This document shows positions 33,798 to 41,941 of a stretch of DNA of 64,000 nucleotides, one piece after another (positions within the stretch are counted from its first letter, which is position 1; every line of letters starts with the position of its first letter). The translations under genes were made by a program, and so were the position numbers. Under the pieces are notes generated by a model. It did no database searches. It saw nothing but the letters and a program-made list of their open reading frames with translations, and was not told the DNA's origin. The stretch is from Mycobacterium heckeshornense (GTDB lineage: Bacteria > Actinomycetota > Actinomycetes > Mycobacteriales > Mycobacteriaceae), in contig NZ_AP024237.1 of NCBI RefSeq assembly GCF_016592155.1, positions 4,836,001 to 4,900,000 on the forward strand. The letters are read 5' to 3'.

Positions 33798-35504
33798 CTA
33801 CTGGGTTCCTTCGGCGTACCAAGTTCTGAATTCTGCGTAGTTCGGCATCTCCTCCGAGTTCGCTTTGGGGTCGATCTCGACGTGCACAACCCCCGGCCGG
33901 CCACTGGCGTAGGCACGTTTGATCGCCGGGCCGATATCCTGCTCGTGCTCGACGTATTCGCCGTGGCAGCCCAGTCCTTCCGCGATCGTGTCGAAGCGAA
34001 CGTCCTTGCTCCAGTGCACCCCGGGCTGCGGCGACGGTTGCGGGAAAGTTCGCTTGTAGACACCGACTTCCAAACCCCACTGGTGGTCGACACCCACGAC
34101 GCACACCAGCGGCAGGTTCAGCCGTGCAGCAGTCTCTAATTCGGCAATGTGAAAAAGGAACGACGAGTCGCTGGTGAGCAGCATGACCGGCCGCTTGCCA
34201 CCGTCAGCCACCGCGGCGCCGACGGCATAGGGCAAGCCGGTGCCGAGGTGTCCGAAGTTCTGGTTCCAGATGACGTCGCGCGGTTTGGCCTGCGAATAAG
34301 TCCACTGGAAGATGACCGTTGCGCCGCCGTCGCGCACCAGGATGCCCTCGGACGGAAAGGCTTTGGTCGCCTCGACCACGAAACGCGCGGGATGAATCGG
34401 TATCTGGCCGCTGGGCGCGGTCTCGGCCACCTCAGCCAACTGCTCGGCGTCTTGTTCGACCCAGCGGGCCAGGTCCGCCGACGGTGAGCGGGGGCTGTCC
34501 CGGAGCGCGTCTACCAGCTGTGGCACGACGGTCCGCAGGTCTCCGACCAGTGCCACGTCCACCGGACGGTTCACCCCGATCGCCGTGGGATCCTGCTCGA
34601 CGTAGATCCATTTGCGGATCGGGTCGTTTTGCGCCCAGTGCCGGGTCCTGCCGTAGTGGACCGGTTCGCCGAGTTCGGTGCCCAACGCCACGCACAGGTC
34701 GGAGGCGGTCACCGCCTCGACCGCCGCCGACGAGAACCCGTAGGGGAAGGTGCGATCCTCCAGGCCCGCGATGAACGAGGTGCCGCCGGACGTCTGGATC
34801 ACCGGGCAAGCCATCAGCTCGGCGAGCGCCTTGACCGGTTCGCCGGCCCGCGACGTGTGCACACCGTGGCCGACCAGCAGAATCGGGTTCTTGGCAGTGC
34901 GCACCAGCCTTGCCGCCTCCGCGATTTCCCGCTCGCCCGCGCCCTGGCCGACCAGGCGATAGGTGCCGGGTGGCGGTGGCGCCGGCACGTCCAGCTCGTG
35001 CAGCAGCACGTGCGCGGGATATTCGATGTAGGCCGGGCCCGGTGTGCCCGACAGCGCGCGGCGGATCGCTTCGTGGACGATTTCGTCGGTCTGGTCGGCG
35101 TATTCGATCGACGCACTGTATTTCACCGACGGCTCCACAAGCGCCTCCTGGCGGACAAACTGGATGCGCCCGCGCCGCACCCGTCGTTCGGTGATGCGGG
35201 CGCGCTGACCGCCGATGAAGATGACCGGCGAGTTTTCCACCCTGGCGCACATCATCGCCCCGGCCAGGTTGGCGACCCCGGGCCCGAGCGTCCCGATGCA
35301 CAAGCCCGGCCTACCCGTCATCCGTGCGGCCGCGTCGGCCATGAAGCCCGCGCTCTCCTCGTGATGCGGGGCCACCACCGCCCAGCCGCGCCGGTCGGCC
35401 TCTACGAACATGTGGACGAAGTTCGGATCGGGAATGCCGAACAGGGTCGTGACACCCTCGGCCTCGAACAGGTCCAAGATGCGTTGGTAGACCGGCACAC
35501 CCAT
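33798..35504 (-). CDS. thiamine diphosphate-dependent enzyme, acetolactate-synthase/2-hydroxyacyl-CoA-lyase-like
   Basis: A 568-residue protein with PYR, central and PP domains. The activating Glu lies in HHEESAGFMADAAARMTG near residue 47, and the ADP-like central region has LVGHGVHTS. The PP-domain metal motif is degenerate: where GDG...NN is expected the sequence reads TSDSSFLF about 25 residues before VGVDHQWGLEVG. The Asp is kept but the Gly and Asn residues are replaced. It lies between a family III CoA-transferase and an ALDH. A 2-hydroxyacyl-CoA or oxalyl-CoA lyase releasing a C1-CoA unit and an aldehyde is the best guess. A plain decarboxylase is also possible. Confidence 0.8.
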   Translation of the reverse strand: MGVPVYQRILDLFEAEGVTTLFGIPDPNFVHMFVEADRRGWAVVAPHHEESAGFMADAAARMTGRPGLCIGTLGPGVANLAGAMMCARVENSPVIFIGGQRARITERRVRRGRIQFVRQEALVEPSVKYSASIEYADQTDEIVHEAIRRALSGTPGPAYIEYPAHVLLHELDVPAPPPPGTYRLVGQGAGEREIAEAARLVRTAKNPILLVGHGVHTSRAGEPVKALAELMACPVIQTSGGTSFIAGLEDRTFPYGFSSAAVEAVTASDLCVALGTELGEPVHYGRTRHWAQNDPIRKWIYVEQDPTAIGVNRPVDVALVGDLRTVVPQLVDALRDSPRSPSADLARWVEQDAEQLAEVAETAPSGQIPIHPARFVVEATKAFPSEGILVRDGGATVIFQWTYSQAKPRDVIWNQNFGHLGTGLPYAVGAAVADGGKRPVMLLTSDSSFLFHIAELETAARLNLPLVCVVGVDHQWGLEVGVYKRTFPQPSPQPGVHWSKDVRFDTIAEGLGCHGEYVEHEQDIGPAIKRAYASGRPGVVHVEIDPKANSEEMPNYAEFRTWYAEGTQ

Positions 35505-35507
35505 TGC

Positions 35508-36725
35508 TCAGCGTTCCTTTCCCTGGCGAGCAGACACAAAAGCCCCTTTTTCGACGGCGTCTCGGGCGCTTTTGCGTCTGCTCGCGCTGATCTCCTCGAG
35601 CACCTCGGCGGTATGGGCGCCCAACTCCGGGGCTGGCCCCCTGACCCGGCCCGGGGTGTGCGAAAACCACGTCGGCACACCGGGAAAGCGCATCCGCCCG
35701 TACGGGCTCTCCACCGTCTCGAACAGCCCGACGGCATTCAGGTGCGGGTCGTCGAACAGCGCGTCGGGTGTGCGGATGGGCGCCGCGGGTATTTCCAGCT
35801 TGCGAAACAGGGCCAGCCATTCCCCGGTGGTGCGCTCCCGCATCGTCTGGGCCACCAGTCCGTACACCGTGTCGATCTGGCGGGCCCGCTGCTCGAGCGT
35901 GGCGTACCGGTCACAGGCCCAGGGCGGCTGCACGGCGTCGATGAACGCCGACCAATGCTTGTCGGTGTAGATCAGCGCCGAAATGTAGCCGTCGCTGGTC
36001 TGATAGGGGCGACGGTTGGGGGCCAGCGCGCGAGGATAGCCGGCCGGCCCCAGGGGAGGCTCGAAGATCGCGCCGTTGGCGTGTTCGACCAGCATGAACG
36101 ACGCCATGGTCTCAAACATCGCCACCTCCACCTCTTGGCCCTCGCCGGTGCGCTCGCGGTGGAATAGCGCCATCATGGTCGCGTACAGCGCGGTCAGGCC
36201 GGCGACCTTGTCGGCCATGATGGTGCCGACATAGCTGGCCTCCCCGGTCAGCATCTGTTGGACGGCCGGCAGCCCGCATTCCGCCTGGATGGTGTCGTCG
36301 TAGGCGGGCAGGTCCCGGTCGGGGCCGCGGCGGCCGTAGCCGTAACAGTTGGTGTAGACGATCGCCGGGTTGATGGCGGCGACGTCGTCATACCCGAAGC
36401 CCAGCTTGCCGATCGCCTTGGCCCGCATCGAATGGATGAACACATCCGCTGTTTCGATGAGTGCCCACAGTGCGGATTTGCCATTGTCGGAGCGCAAGTC
36501 GAGCACGATACTGCGCTTGCCGCGGTTGACGTTCGCGAATACCCCGCTCATGCCCGGCGCGGGCCCCGCCGTGACGTAGCGGGTGACGTCGCCCTCCGGC
36601 GGTTCGACCTTGACCACGTCGGCGCCCATGTCGGCCATGATCTGGGTGCAGTACGGCCCCATCACCATCGCGGTGAGGTCGACTACCCGTACGCCGGCCA
36701 GTGGACCCCTGCCAGGCCTAGCCAT
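35508..36725 (-). CDS. family III CoA-transferase (CaiB/Frc type)
   Basis: A 405-residue CoA-transferase. It starts PLAGVRVVDLTAMVMGPYCTQIMADMGADVVKVEPPEGD, the standard CaiB/BaiF beginning, and the catalytic Asp is in LPAYDDTIQAECGL. These enzymes move CoA between carboxylates (formyl-CoA, carnitine, 2-hydroxy acids, bile acids). Start ATG 36725, overlapping the upstream SDR gene by eight bases, and its stop lies three bases before the ThDP enzyme. The likely partner reaction is charging the substrate of, or taking the product of, the lyase. Confidence 0.9.
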   Translation of the reverse strand: MARPGRGPLAGVRVVDLTAMVMGPYCTQIMADMGADVVKVEPPEGDVTRYVTAGPAPGMSGVFANVNRGKRSIVLDLRSDNGKSALWALIETADVFIHSMRAKAIGKLGFGYDDVAAINPAIVYTNCYGYGRRGPDRDLPAYDDTIQAECGLPAVQQMLTGEASYVGTIMADKVAGLTALYATMMALFHRERTGEGQEVEVAMFETMASFMLVEHANGAIFEPPLGPAGYPRALAPNRRPYQTSDGYISALIYTDKHWSAFIDAVQPPWACDRYATLEQRARQIDTVYGLVAQTMRERTTGEWLALFRKLEIPAAPIRTPDALFDDPHLNAVGLFETVESPYGRMRFPGVPTWFSHTPGRVRGPAPELGAHTAEVLEEISASRRKSARDAVEKGAFVSARQGKER

Positions 36726-37653
36726 GAGGTGCTCCTTCCCGAATCTCCCGCCCGGTCATCCGGAAGCTGTAGGCGATGTGGTCGGCGTGGGCATTGGGCA
36801 AGACGGGAAATATCACCGGCACGGACGCATCCCGGATCGCGTCGATTTGCTCGCTGACGGTCTCGACCGACCATGAATCGCGGTACACGCCAGGGGTTTC
36901 CGCGACGACGGCACGCGCAATCCGCCCGGCGATCGCGATCAGCATCTCGCCACTGATCGAGCAGGATTCGTGGGCGAGCCACCCCACCGCCGGCGCCACC
37001 AACTCCGGGCCCCACGGCGGGTAGCCCGAGGTGTCGCGGCCCTGCGCCATTCTGGTCTCGGCCGCGGGCACGATCACGTTGCACTTCACGTTGTGTGCAC
37101 TGCCCTCAAGCGCCACCACATTGGACAGCCCGATCACTCCGGCCTTGGCGGCCGCGTAGTTTGCGACGCCATGGTTGCCGTACAGCCCGCCGATGGACGA
37201 CGTCAACACGATGCGGCCGTATCCTGACGCGCACATGTGCGGAAACGCGGGCCGCACGACATGAAACGCACCACGCAGGTGGACGTCCAGGACCGCGTCG
37301 AAGTCTTCGTGGCTCATCTGCTGCAATGGGCTGCTGCGGACGATGCCGGCGTTGTGGATGAGGATGTCCAGTCGCCCGTACCGCTCAAGCGCCGCAGCGA
37401 TGATCGCCGCACCGCCGGTCGGGGTTGCCACCGATTCGGTGCACGCGGCCGCCTCGCCGCCCGCCGATTTGATTTCTCGCACAACGTCGTTCGCGGGTGC
37501 GGCGTCGACGCCGTCGCCGCTGAGGGCTCCGCCGGAATCGTTGACCACGACGTTCGCCCCCCGCTCGGCGAGCATCCGGGCGTAGGCGCGTCCCAGCCCG
37601 CGGCCGGCACCGGTCACCACCGCGACTCGATCGTCGAATCTGAGCTCAGGCAT
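36718..37653 (-). CDS. SDR, multifunctional-enzyme-like 3-hydroxyacyl-CoA dehydrogenase type
   Basis: A 311-residue SDR resembling the dehydrogenase unit of peroxisomal MFE-2/HSD17B4 proteins: TGAGRGLGRAYARMLAERGANVVVND at the start and NNAG replaced by HNAG, then a catalytic Ser-Tyr-Lys in TSSIGGLYGNHGVANYAAAKAG. The C-terminal extension of about 60 residues is normal for this group. It overlaps the CoA-transferase start and follows the Baeyer-Villiger gene without a gap. Likely oxidises a 3-hydroxyacyl-CoA or a cyclic alcohol in the operon's pathway. Confidence 0.87.
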   Translation of the reverse strand: MPELRFDDRVAVVTGAGRGLGRAYARMLAERGANVVVNDSGGALSGDGVDAAPANDVVREIKSAGGEAAACTESVATPTGGAAIIAAALERYGRLDILIHNAGIVRSSPLQQMSHEDFDAVLDVHLRGAFHVVRPAFPHMCASGYGRIVLTSSIGGLYGNHGVANYAAAKAGVIGLSNVVALEGSAHNVKCNVIVPAAETRMAQGRDTSGYPPWGPELVAPAVGWLAHESCSISGEMLIAIAGRIARAVVAETPGVYRDSWSVETVSEQIDAIRDASVPVIFPVLPNAHADHIAYSFRMTGREIREGAPHG

Positions 37654-39501
37654 CTAGGTTCCGAGTTCCAGGCCGTCGAGATCGCCCTTGGCGCGCCATT
37701 GATCGAGCAATTCGCCGAAGGCGTAGAAGCCTGGCCCGTAGGGCTCGCCGAGATGGGTGCGGATGCCTTCGCCGCCGCCACCGCCTTCGTTGTTGTAGTA
37801 GCCCGGCGTGCAGGTCTGGTCGAATGCCGAAGTGTCGACGGCGGTTTCGCGGATAACCCTGACCCACTCGTCCTGCGCCCGCTGGCTGGGCTCAACGGTG
37901 ACGACGCCGCGTTTGTGAGCTTCGGCGATGATGTAGGCGATGTGCTCGGCCTGCTGCTCGAGCATCGCGGTGGTGTTTGCGGCCACGCCGCCCTGGATGA
38001 AGCCGGTGTGGAACTGGTTGGGAAACCCCCGGGCCGTCATGCCGTGCAGCGTTTTGTAGCCGTCGCGCCAGTAGTCGAAGAGCGACAGCCCGTTGCGGCC
38101 CTCGATGGTGTCGATGGCGTAGCGGCGGCTGATTTCCGTGGTGATCTCGAATCCGCTGGCGTAGATGATGCAGTCGACTTCATACTCGACACCGCCGGCG
38201 ACGACCGCTTTTTCGGTAATCCGTTCCACGCCCTTCGACTCCGCGACGTCGACCAGGGTGACGTTGGGTCGGTTGAACGTGTCCAGGTACTCGTCGTTGG
38301 AGCAGGGACGCTTGCACAGGAATCGGTAGTAGGGTTTGAGCGCCTCCGCGGTCCGCTTGTCCTCGACGATGCTGTCGATGCGGCGGCGCAGACGCTCCAT
38401 CACCTTGTAGTCTTCTTCTTCCCGGATGGCCATGATCTGCTCCATGGTCAGCGACGCGGGATCCTTCATGGCCGCGATCCGTGCAGTCATGTTGCGGCCC
38501 AGTTCGGTCCAAAAGTCGCAGACCAGGTCCGGCTGGTCGAATACCACCCCTTCAAACGGGCTCCAACGGTGGAAATTACGCTGCCGCTCCTTCTGCCATC
38601 CCGGCTTCAGCGTTTTGACCCATTCCGGATCGGTGGGCGTGTTTCCACGCGAGTCGACCGACGAGGGTGTGCGCTGGAATACGTACAGGTGCTTGGCGTG
38701 GCGACCGAGGAACGGAACGATTTGAATGCCGCTGGCACCCGTGCCGATCAGCGCGACACGTTTGTCGGCCAGCTTGTGCAGCCCACCGGTCGAATCCCCG
38801 CCGGTGTACTCGTAATCCCAGCGGGACGAGTGGAACTGGTGGCCGTTGAAGTCCTCAATTCCGGGAATCCCGGGCAGTTTCGGCCGGTTGAAGGAACCGT
38901 TTGTCATGACGACGAAACGGGCCCGGATGTCGTCGCCGCGGTCGGTGCTGATCCGCCAGCGCTTGATCGCCTCGTCCCACCGCAGCGCGCGGACCTCGGT
39001 CGAAAAGATTGCCGAGTCATAGAGACCGAAATGCTTTCCGATGCGCTGGCAATGCTCCCTAATCTCGGCGCCGTCGGCGTACTTCTTGGTCGGGATGTAA
39101 TCCAGTTCCTCCAGCAGCGGCATGTAGCAGTACGAATCGTTGTCACATTGGATGCCGGGGAAACGGTTCCAATACCAGACCCCACCGAAGTCGCCGCCCA
39201 TCTCGATGATGTGCACGTCTTCCACGCCGGCCTTCTTCAGGTAGGCGCCGGCCAGTAGGCCCGCGATGCCGCCTCCCAAAACAGCGACGTAGATGTCCTC
39301 ACGGATCGGATCACGCACCAGCGGCGCCGTGTAAGGGTCGATCTCATAGAATTTGGCCAGCTCACCGGTCAGTTCCAGATACTGCTTAGAGCCCTCTGGC
39401 CGCAAACGTTTTTCACGCTCCTGGCGGTATTTCTCGCGCAGCGCATCGATGTCGATGTCGTCGGGAGTGTTTGTCGGTTGCTCGCAATCGGGAGTCGTCA
39501 T
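37654..39501 (-). CDS. Baeyer-Villiger flavin monooxygenase
   Basis: A 615-residue class I flavoprotein monooxygenase. The fingerprint FxGxxxHxxxW(P/D) is perfect: F218, G220, H224, W228 and D229. The FAD Rossmann site is GGGIAG at 76-81 and the NADPH site GTGASG at 253-258. Length and the EMGGDFGGVWYWNRFPG segment fit cyclohexanone-monooxygenase-like and steroid-type enzymes. ATG 39501 is chosen after GAGGAGGAG; an upstream run of codons does not read like protein. It would turn a ketone into an ester or lactone with O2 and NADPH. The downstream SDR starts where this gene stops. Confidence 0.9.
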   Translation of the reverse strand: MTTPDCEQPTNTPDDIDIDALREKYRQEREKRLRPEGSKQYLELTGELAKFYEIDPYTAPLVRDPIREDIYVAVLGGGIAGLLAGAYLKKAGVEDVHIIEMGGDFGGVWYWNRFPGIQCDNDSYCYMPLLEELDYIPTKKYADGAEIREHCQRIGKHFGLYDSAIFSTEVRALRWDEAIKRWRISTDRGDDIRARFVVMTNGSFNRPKLPGIPGIEDFNGHQFHSSRWDYEYTGGDSTGGLHKLADKRVALIGTGASGIQIVPFLGRHAKHLYVFQRTPSSVDSRGNTPTDPEWVKTLKPGWQKERQRNFHRWSPFEGVVFDQPDLVCDFWTELGRNMTARIAAMKDPASLTMEQIMAIREEEDYKVMERLRRRIDSIVEDKRTAEALKPYYRFLCKRPCSNDEYLDTFNRPNVTLVDVAESKGVERITEKAVVAGGVEYEVDCIIYASGFEITTEISRRYAIDTIEGRNGLSLFDYWRDGYKTLHGMTARGFPNQFHTGFIQGGVAANTTAMLEQQAEHIAYIIAEAHKRGVVTVEPSQRAQDEWVRVIRETAVDTSAFDQTCTPGYYNNEGGGGGEGIRTHLGEPYGPGFYAFGELLDQWRAKGDLDGLELGT

Positions 39502-39563
39502 CTGGCGCAGCTCCTCCTCATCGCTACCCTCTGCATCGTCGCCGGTGCGGTCATCTGCTGTCC

Positions 39564-40922
39564 TCAAAGTTCGCGCGGTTCGCCGATGCCCATGTATTTG
39601 GACAGCTGGTAGTGCAGGTTGACGGTACTGCGTTCCATGTAGGGGTTGGGTTTGGTGCCTTTGAAACCAAGCGATTTCATGCCCTGCTGCACCGCGGCCA
39701 TATTGGAAAAGTCCTGCGGGAACACGGTTCGCCAGCTGGGATCGTTTGGCGGGAGGTATTCCCACTCCGTGCGTGGCTCCTGCCCTTCCGGGTAAAGCTC
39801 GTAGCACGAGGCCTCGAAGATGCATTTGTTCGGGTCGTAGCCGTGGGGCCGGGCGCTGTAACACAGCGCTGTGGTCAAGCCCTGACCGATCTGGAAATTG
39901 GGAAAGATCTGCCACGCTGTGCCGCTGGCCGCCAGATGTTCGGGGTCGATGGTGGGCCAGATCACCCCGCGGGCAGCGTCATCACGGCGCGCCGAAGACA
40001 GCCAATGCTCGAGCACCTGGTCTGCCGGGGTGCCCTCCGGAAGTTCGTCGACCAGTCTGCGCGCGGCGTCCACCAATGTCTTGGTGGTGGTGGCGTTGGT
40101 TTCTTCCAGGGTGTAGACCTGCATCTGCGCGGTGGAGATGCGCGGATCGGCGCCGGTGCCCAGTCTTATCTTGGATTTGGTTTTCTCCAGATCCTTCGGC
40201 GCGTCATACCCAATGTTGCTGTGCCGCCCCTGAGCCTTGGCCCAGCCGCGAAAGCTGCCGAACTTGTTGAACTGCGGGTGTGTCGTCGCGACATGGTAGG
40301 TCTCGTTGAACGCCTCCATGGCCACTTTCCAATTGCAGTCAAAATGCAGCCATTTGCGCCACTTGCAACGCATTTTGTCCAACTGGAACGGGTCGAGCAT
40401 GGTGGCGGCGGGCTCGAGGTAATCACGCAACGGCTCGCAGTTTGGGTCCATGTTGATCCATACCCAGCCGCCCCAGGTGTCGACGTTGACCGGTGCCAGG
40501 TGGGTGTTCTCGGCTGTCAGCGCGCCACGCCAGTCTTGCTTCTCGGGCACATGGACGCAGGAGCCCTCCAGGTCGTATGTCCACCCGTGGAATCCGCAGA
40601 CGAACGACTTCTTGCGGCCACAAGCGCTTTTCGCGCCGTCGGGGACATCGATGAGCCGTCGGCCGCGGTGCACGCACACATTATGGTGAGCCTTCAACGT
40701 GTCTGGTCCGGTACGCACCACCACGACGGAGTCATCGAGAATGTCATAGGTCAGGTAGCTGCCCACCTGGGGAAGGTCTTCGACCCGACCAACCTGCTGC
40801 CACACCTTGCGCCACAGCTTGTCACGTTCGGCGCGCGCGTAGTCCTCAGAAAGGTAGGCATCGACGCCGATCGTCATCGGTGTGGAAAGTTCTTCGGCTG
40901 CTTGGATTTTGGAGTCGGTCAT
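39564..40922 (-). CDS. Rieske non-heme iron oxygenase, alpha subunit
   Basis: A 452-residue ring-hydroxylating-type oxygenase. Rieske ligands are C83 and H85 (CVHRGRR) with C109 and H112 (CGFHGWTYD), with an unusually long insert between the pairs. The mononuclear iron site is in EAFNETYHVATTHP at about 190-205. No ferredoxin or reductase gene is next to it, so it must borrow a partner encoded elsewhere. Start ATG 40922 overlaps the upstream SDR stop as ATGA. In this operon it would introduce the first oxygen on a hydrophobic ring or alkyl substrate. Confidence 0.88.
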   Translation of the reverse strand: MTDSKIQAAEELSTPMTIGVDAYLSEDYARAERDKLWRKVWQQVGRVEDLPQVGSYLTYDILDDSVVVVRTGPDTLKAHHNVCVHRGRRLIDVPDGAKSACGRKKSFVCGFHGWTYDLEGSCVHVPEKQDWRGALTAENTHLAPVNVDTWGGWVWINMDPNCEPLRDYLEPAATMLDPFQLDKMRCKWRKWLHFDCNWKVAMEAFNETYHVATTHPQFNKFGSFRGWAKAQGRHSNIGYDAPKDLEKTKSKIRLGTGADPRISTAQMQVYTLEETNATTTKTLVDAARRLVDELPEGTPADQVLEHWLSSARRDDAARGVIWPTIDPEHLAASGTAWQIFPNFQIGQGLTTALCYSARPHGYDPNKCIFEASCYELYPEGQEPRTEWEYLPPNDPSWRTVFPQDFSNMAAVQQGMKSLGFKGTKPNPYMERSTVNLHYQLSKYMGIGEPREL

Positions 40923-41770
40923 TGCATGCTCCTTAGCGCCGCCCGGAACGACTCGTCTTTGAGGAACAACGACGTGTTGTCCGCGTCTAAGTGAGACCAC
41001 TTGAGGTCGAGACCGCCGTCGACCAGCAGGGTCTGACCGGTGATGTAACTGGAAAGGTCCGACAACAAAAACAGGATGGCCCCGGCGATCTCCTCCGGGC
41101 GTCCGCGTCGTCCCATCGCGATGGCGCGGCGGTCACGCTCCGGGTCGTCGTCGACATACGTACCGGAGGCCGGTGTCGCGGTGATCCCGGGCGCGACCGC
41201 GTTTACCCGGATGTTGTCCAGCGCCAGCTCGAGGGCCATGGTGCGCGTCATCGCCGCCACCGCCGCCTTGGCCGTCCCATAGGCGATGTGAAACGGTGCG
41301 GTGTTCATGCCGCTGATCGAGGACAATGACACGATCGCGCCGGGCTTTCCGCGCTGTTTCAGCTCCGCCGCCACCGCCCGGCTCATGAAGAACGCGGTCT
41401 CGAGGTTCGCGGTGAACAAGTCCCGCCACTCGCCTCGGCTCACCCGGGTGGCGGGCATCCAGGTTGACGGCGCCGCGCCGCCGGCGATGTTGACCAGCCC
41501 GTAGAGTTCGCCGGCGGTGCCCCGCGCGCGGTCGATGACGGTTTCGATGCCCTCGTCGGTCGACGCGTCGGCGGGCACCGGTATGACCGGAAGACCCTGG
41601 CGGGCCAGCGGTGTTACGTGCTCGTCGAGGTTCTCCTTGGATCGGCTCACCGCGATCACGGTGGCCCCCGCCCGGGCGGTCATCGACGTCACCGTGGTGC
41701 CGATGCCGCCGCCACCGGCGCCCGACACCACCACCACGCGGCCGTCCAGCCTCAACCGATCACCGTCCAC
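40919..41770 (-). CDS. SDR, first gene of the minus catabolic operon
   Basis: A 283-residue SDR with cofactor site SGAGGGGIGT, a modified NNAG (NIAGG) and catalytic SSISGMNTAPFHIAYGTAK. It starts at GTG 41770 immediately beside the divergent intergenic region, with AGGTGG close by. As leading gene of the seven-gene operon it probably interconverts an alcohol and ketone before or after the Rieske and Baeyer-Villiger steps. The C-terminal KDESFRAALRSMQ extends past the usual SDR end. Confidence 0.85.
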   Translation of the reverse strand: MDGDRLRLDGRVVVVSGAGGGGIGTTVTSMTARAGATVIAVSRSKENLDEHVTPLARQGLPVIPVPADASTDEGIETVIDRARGTAGELYGLVNIAGGAAPSTWMPATRVSRGEWRDLFTANLETAFFMSRAVAAELKQRGKPGAIVSLSSISGMNTAPFHIAYGTAKAAVAAMTRTMALELALDNIRVNAVAPGITATPASGTYVDDDPERDRRAIAMGRRGRPEEIAGAILFLLSDLSSYITGQTLLVDGGLDLKWSHLDADNTSLFLKDESFRAALRSMQ

Positions 41771-41776
41771 CTATAT

Positions 41777-41788
41777 TTGTCCGGACAA
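41777..41788. promoter_or_regulatory. candidate operator 1 between divergent catabolic operons
   Basis: TTGTCCGGACAA is a perfect 12-bp palindrome immediately upstream of the minus operon start. A -10-like TATGAT (41791-41796) on the plus strand follows it, so a repressor bound here could block both operons. The encoded GntR protein at 43555 is the natural candidate. Confidence 0.55.
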
Positions 41789-41872
41789 GATATGATACTC
41801 TCCATTTAGTAGAACACTATTCCGCTGAAGCTAAGACCGCGTCAAGTGCGGGTCGCGCCAATGCGTGAATAG

Positions 41873-41884
41873 TTGTCTGGACTA
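41873..41884. promoter_or_regulatory. candidate operator 2, imperfect copy
   Basis: TTGTCTGGACTA matches operator 1 in ten of twelve positions and lies 96 bp from it, before the SMP-30-like gene. The spacing is near nine helical turns, compatible with looping. Confidence 0.4.
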
Positions 41885-41941
41885 GCTGCACCAGACGCAA
41901 CGGTAGTGTTTGCGACGCGACGAAGGGGGTTCGGTAAGGCC

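Noticed and set aside
37237..39258. Long plus-strand open frame of 673 codons
   Set aside because: It lies entirely opposite the SDR and Baeyer-Villiger genes, has no domain pattern and arises from GC-rich codon use on the opposite strand.
39471..40994. Plus-strand frame of 507 codons
   Set aside because: Antisense shadow of the Rieske oxygenase gene.
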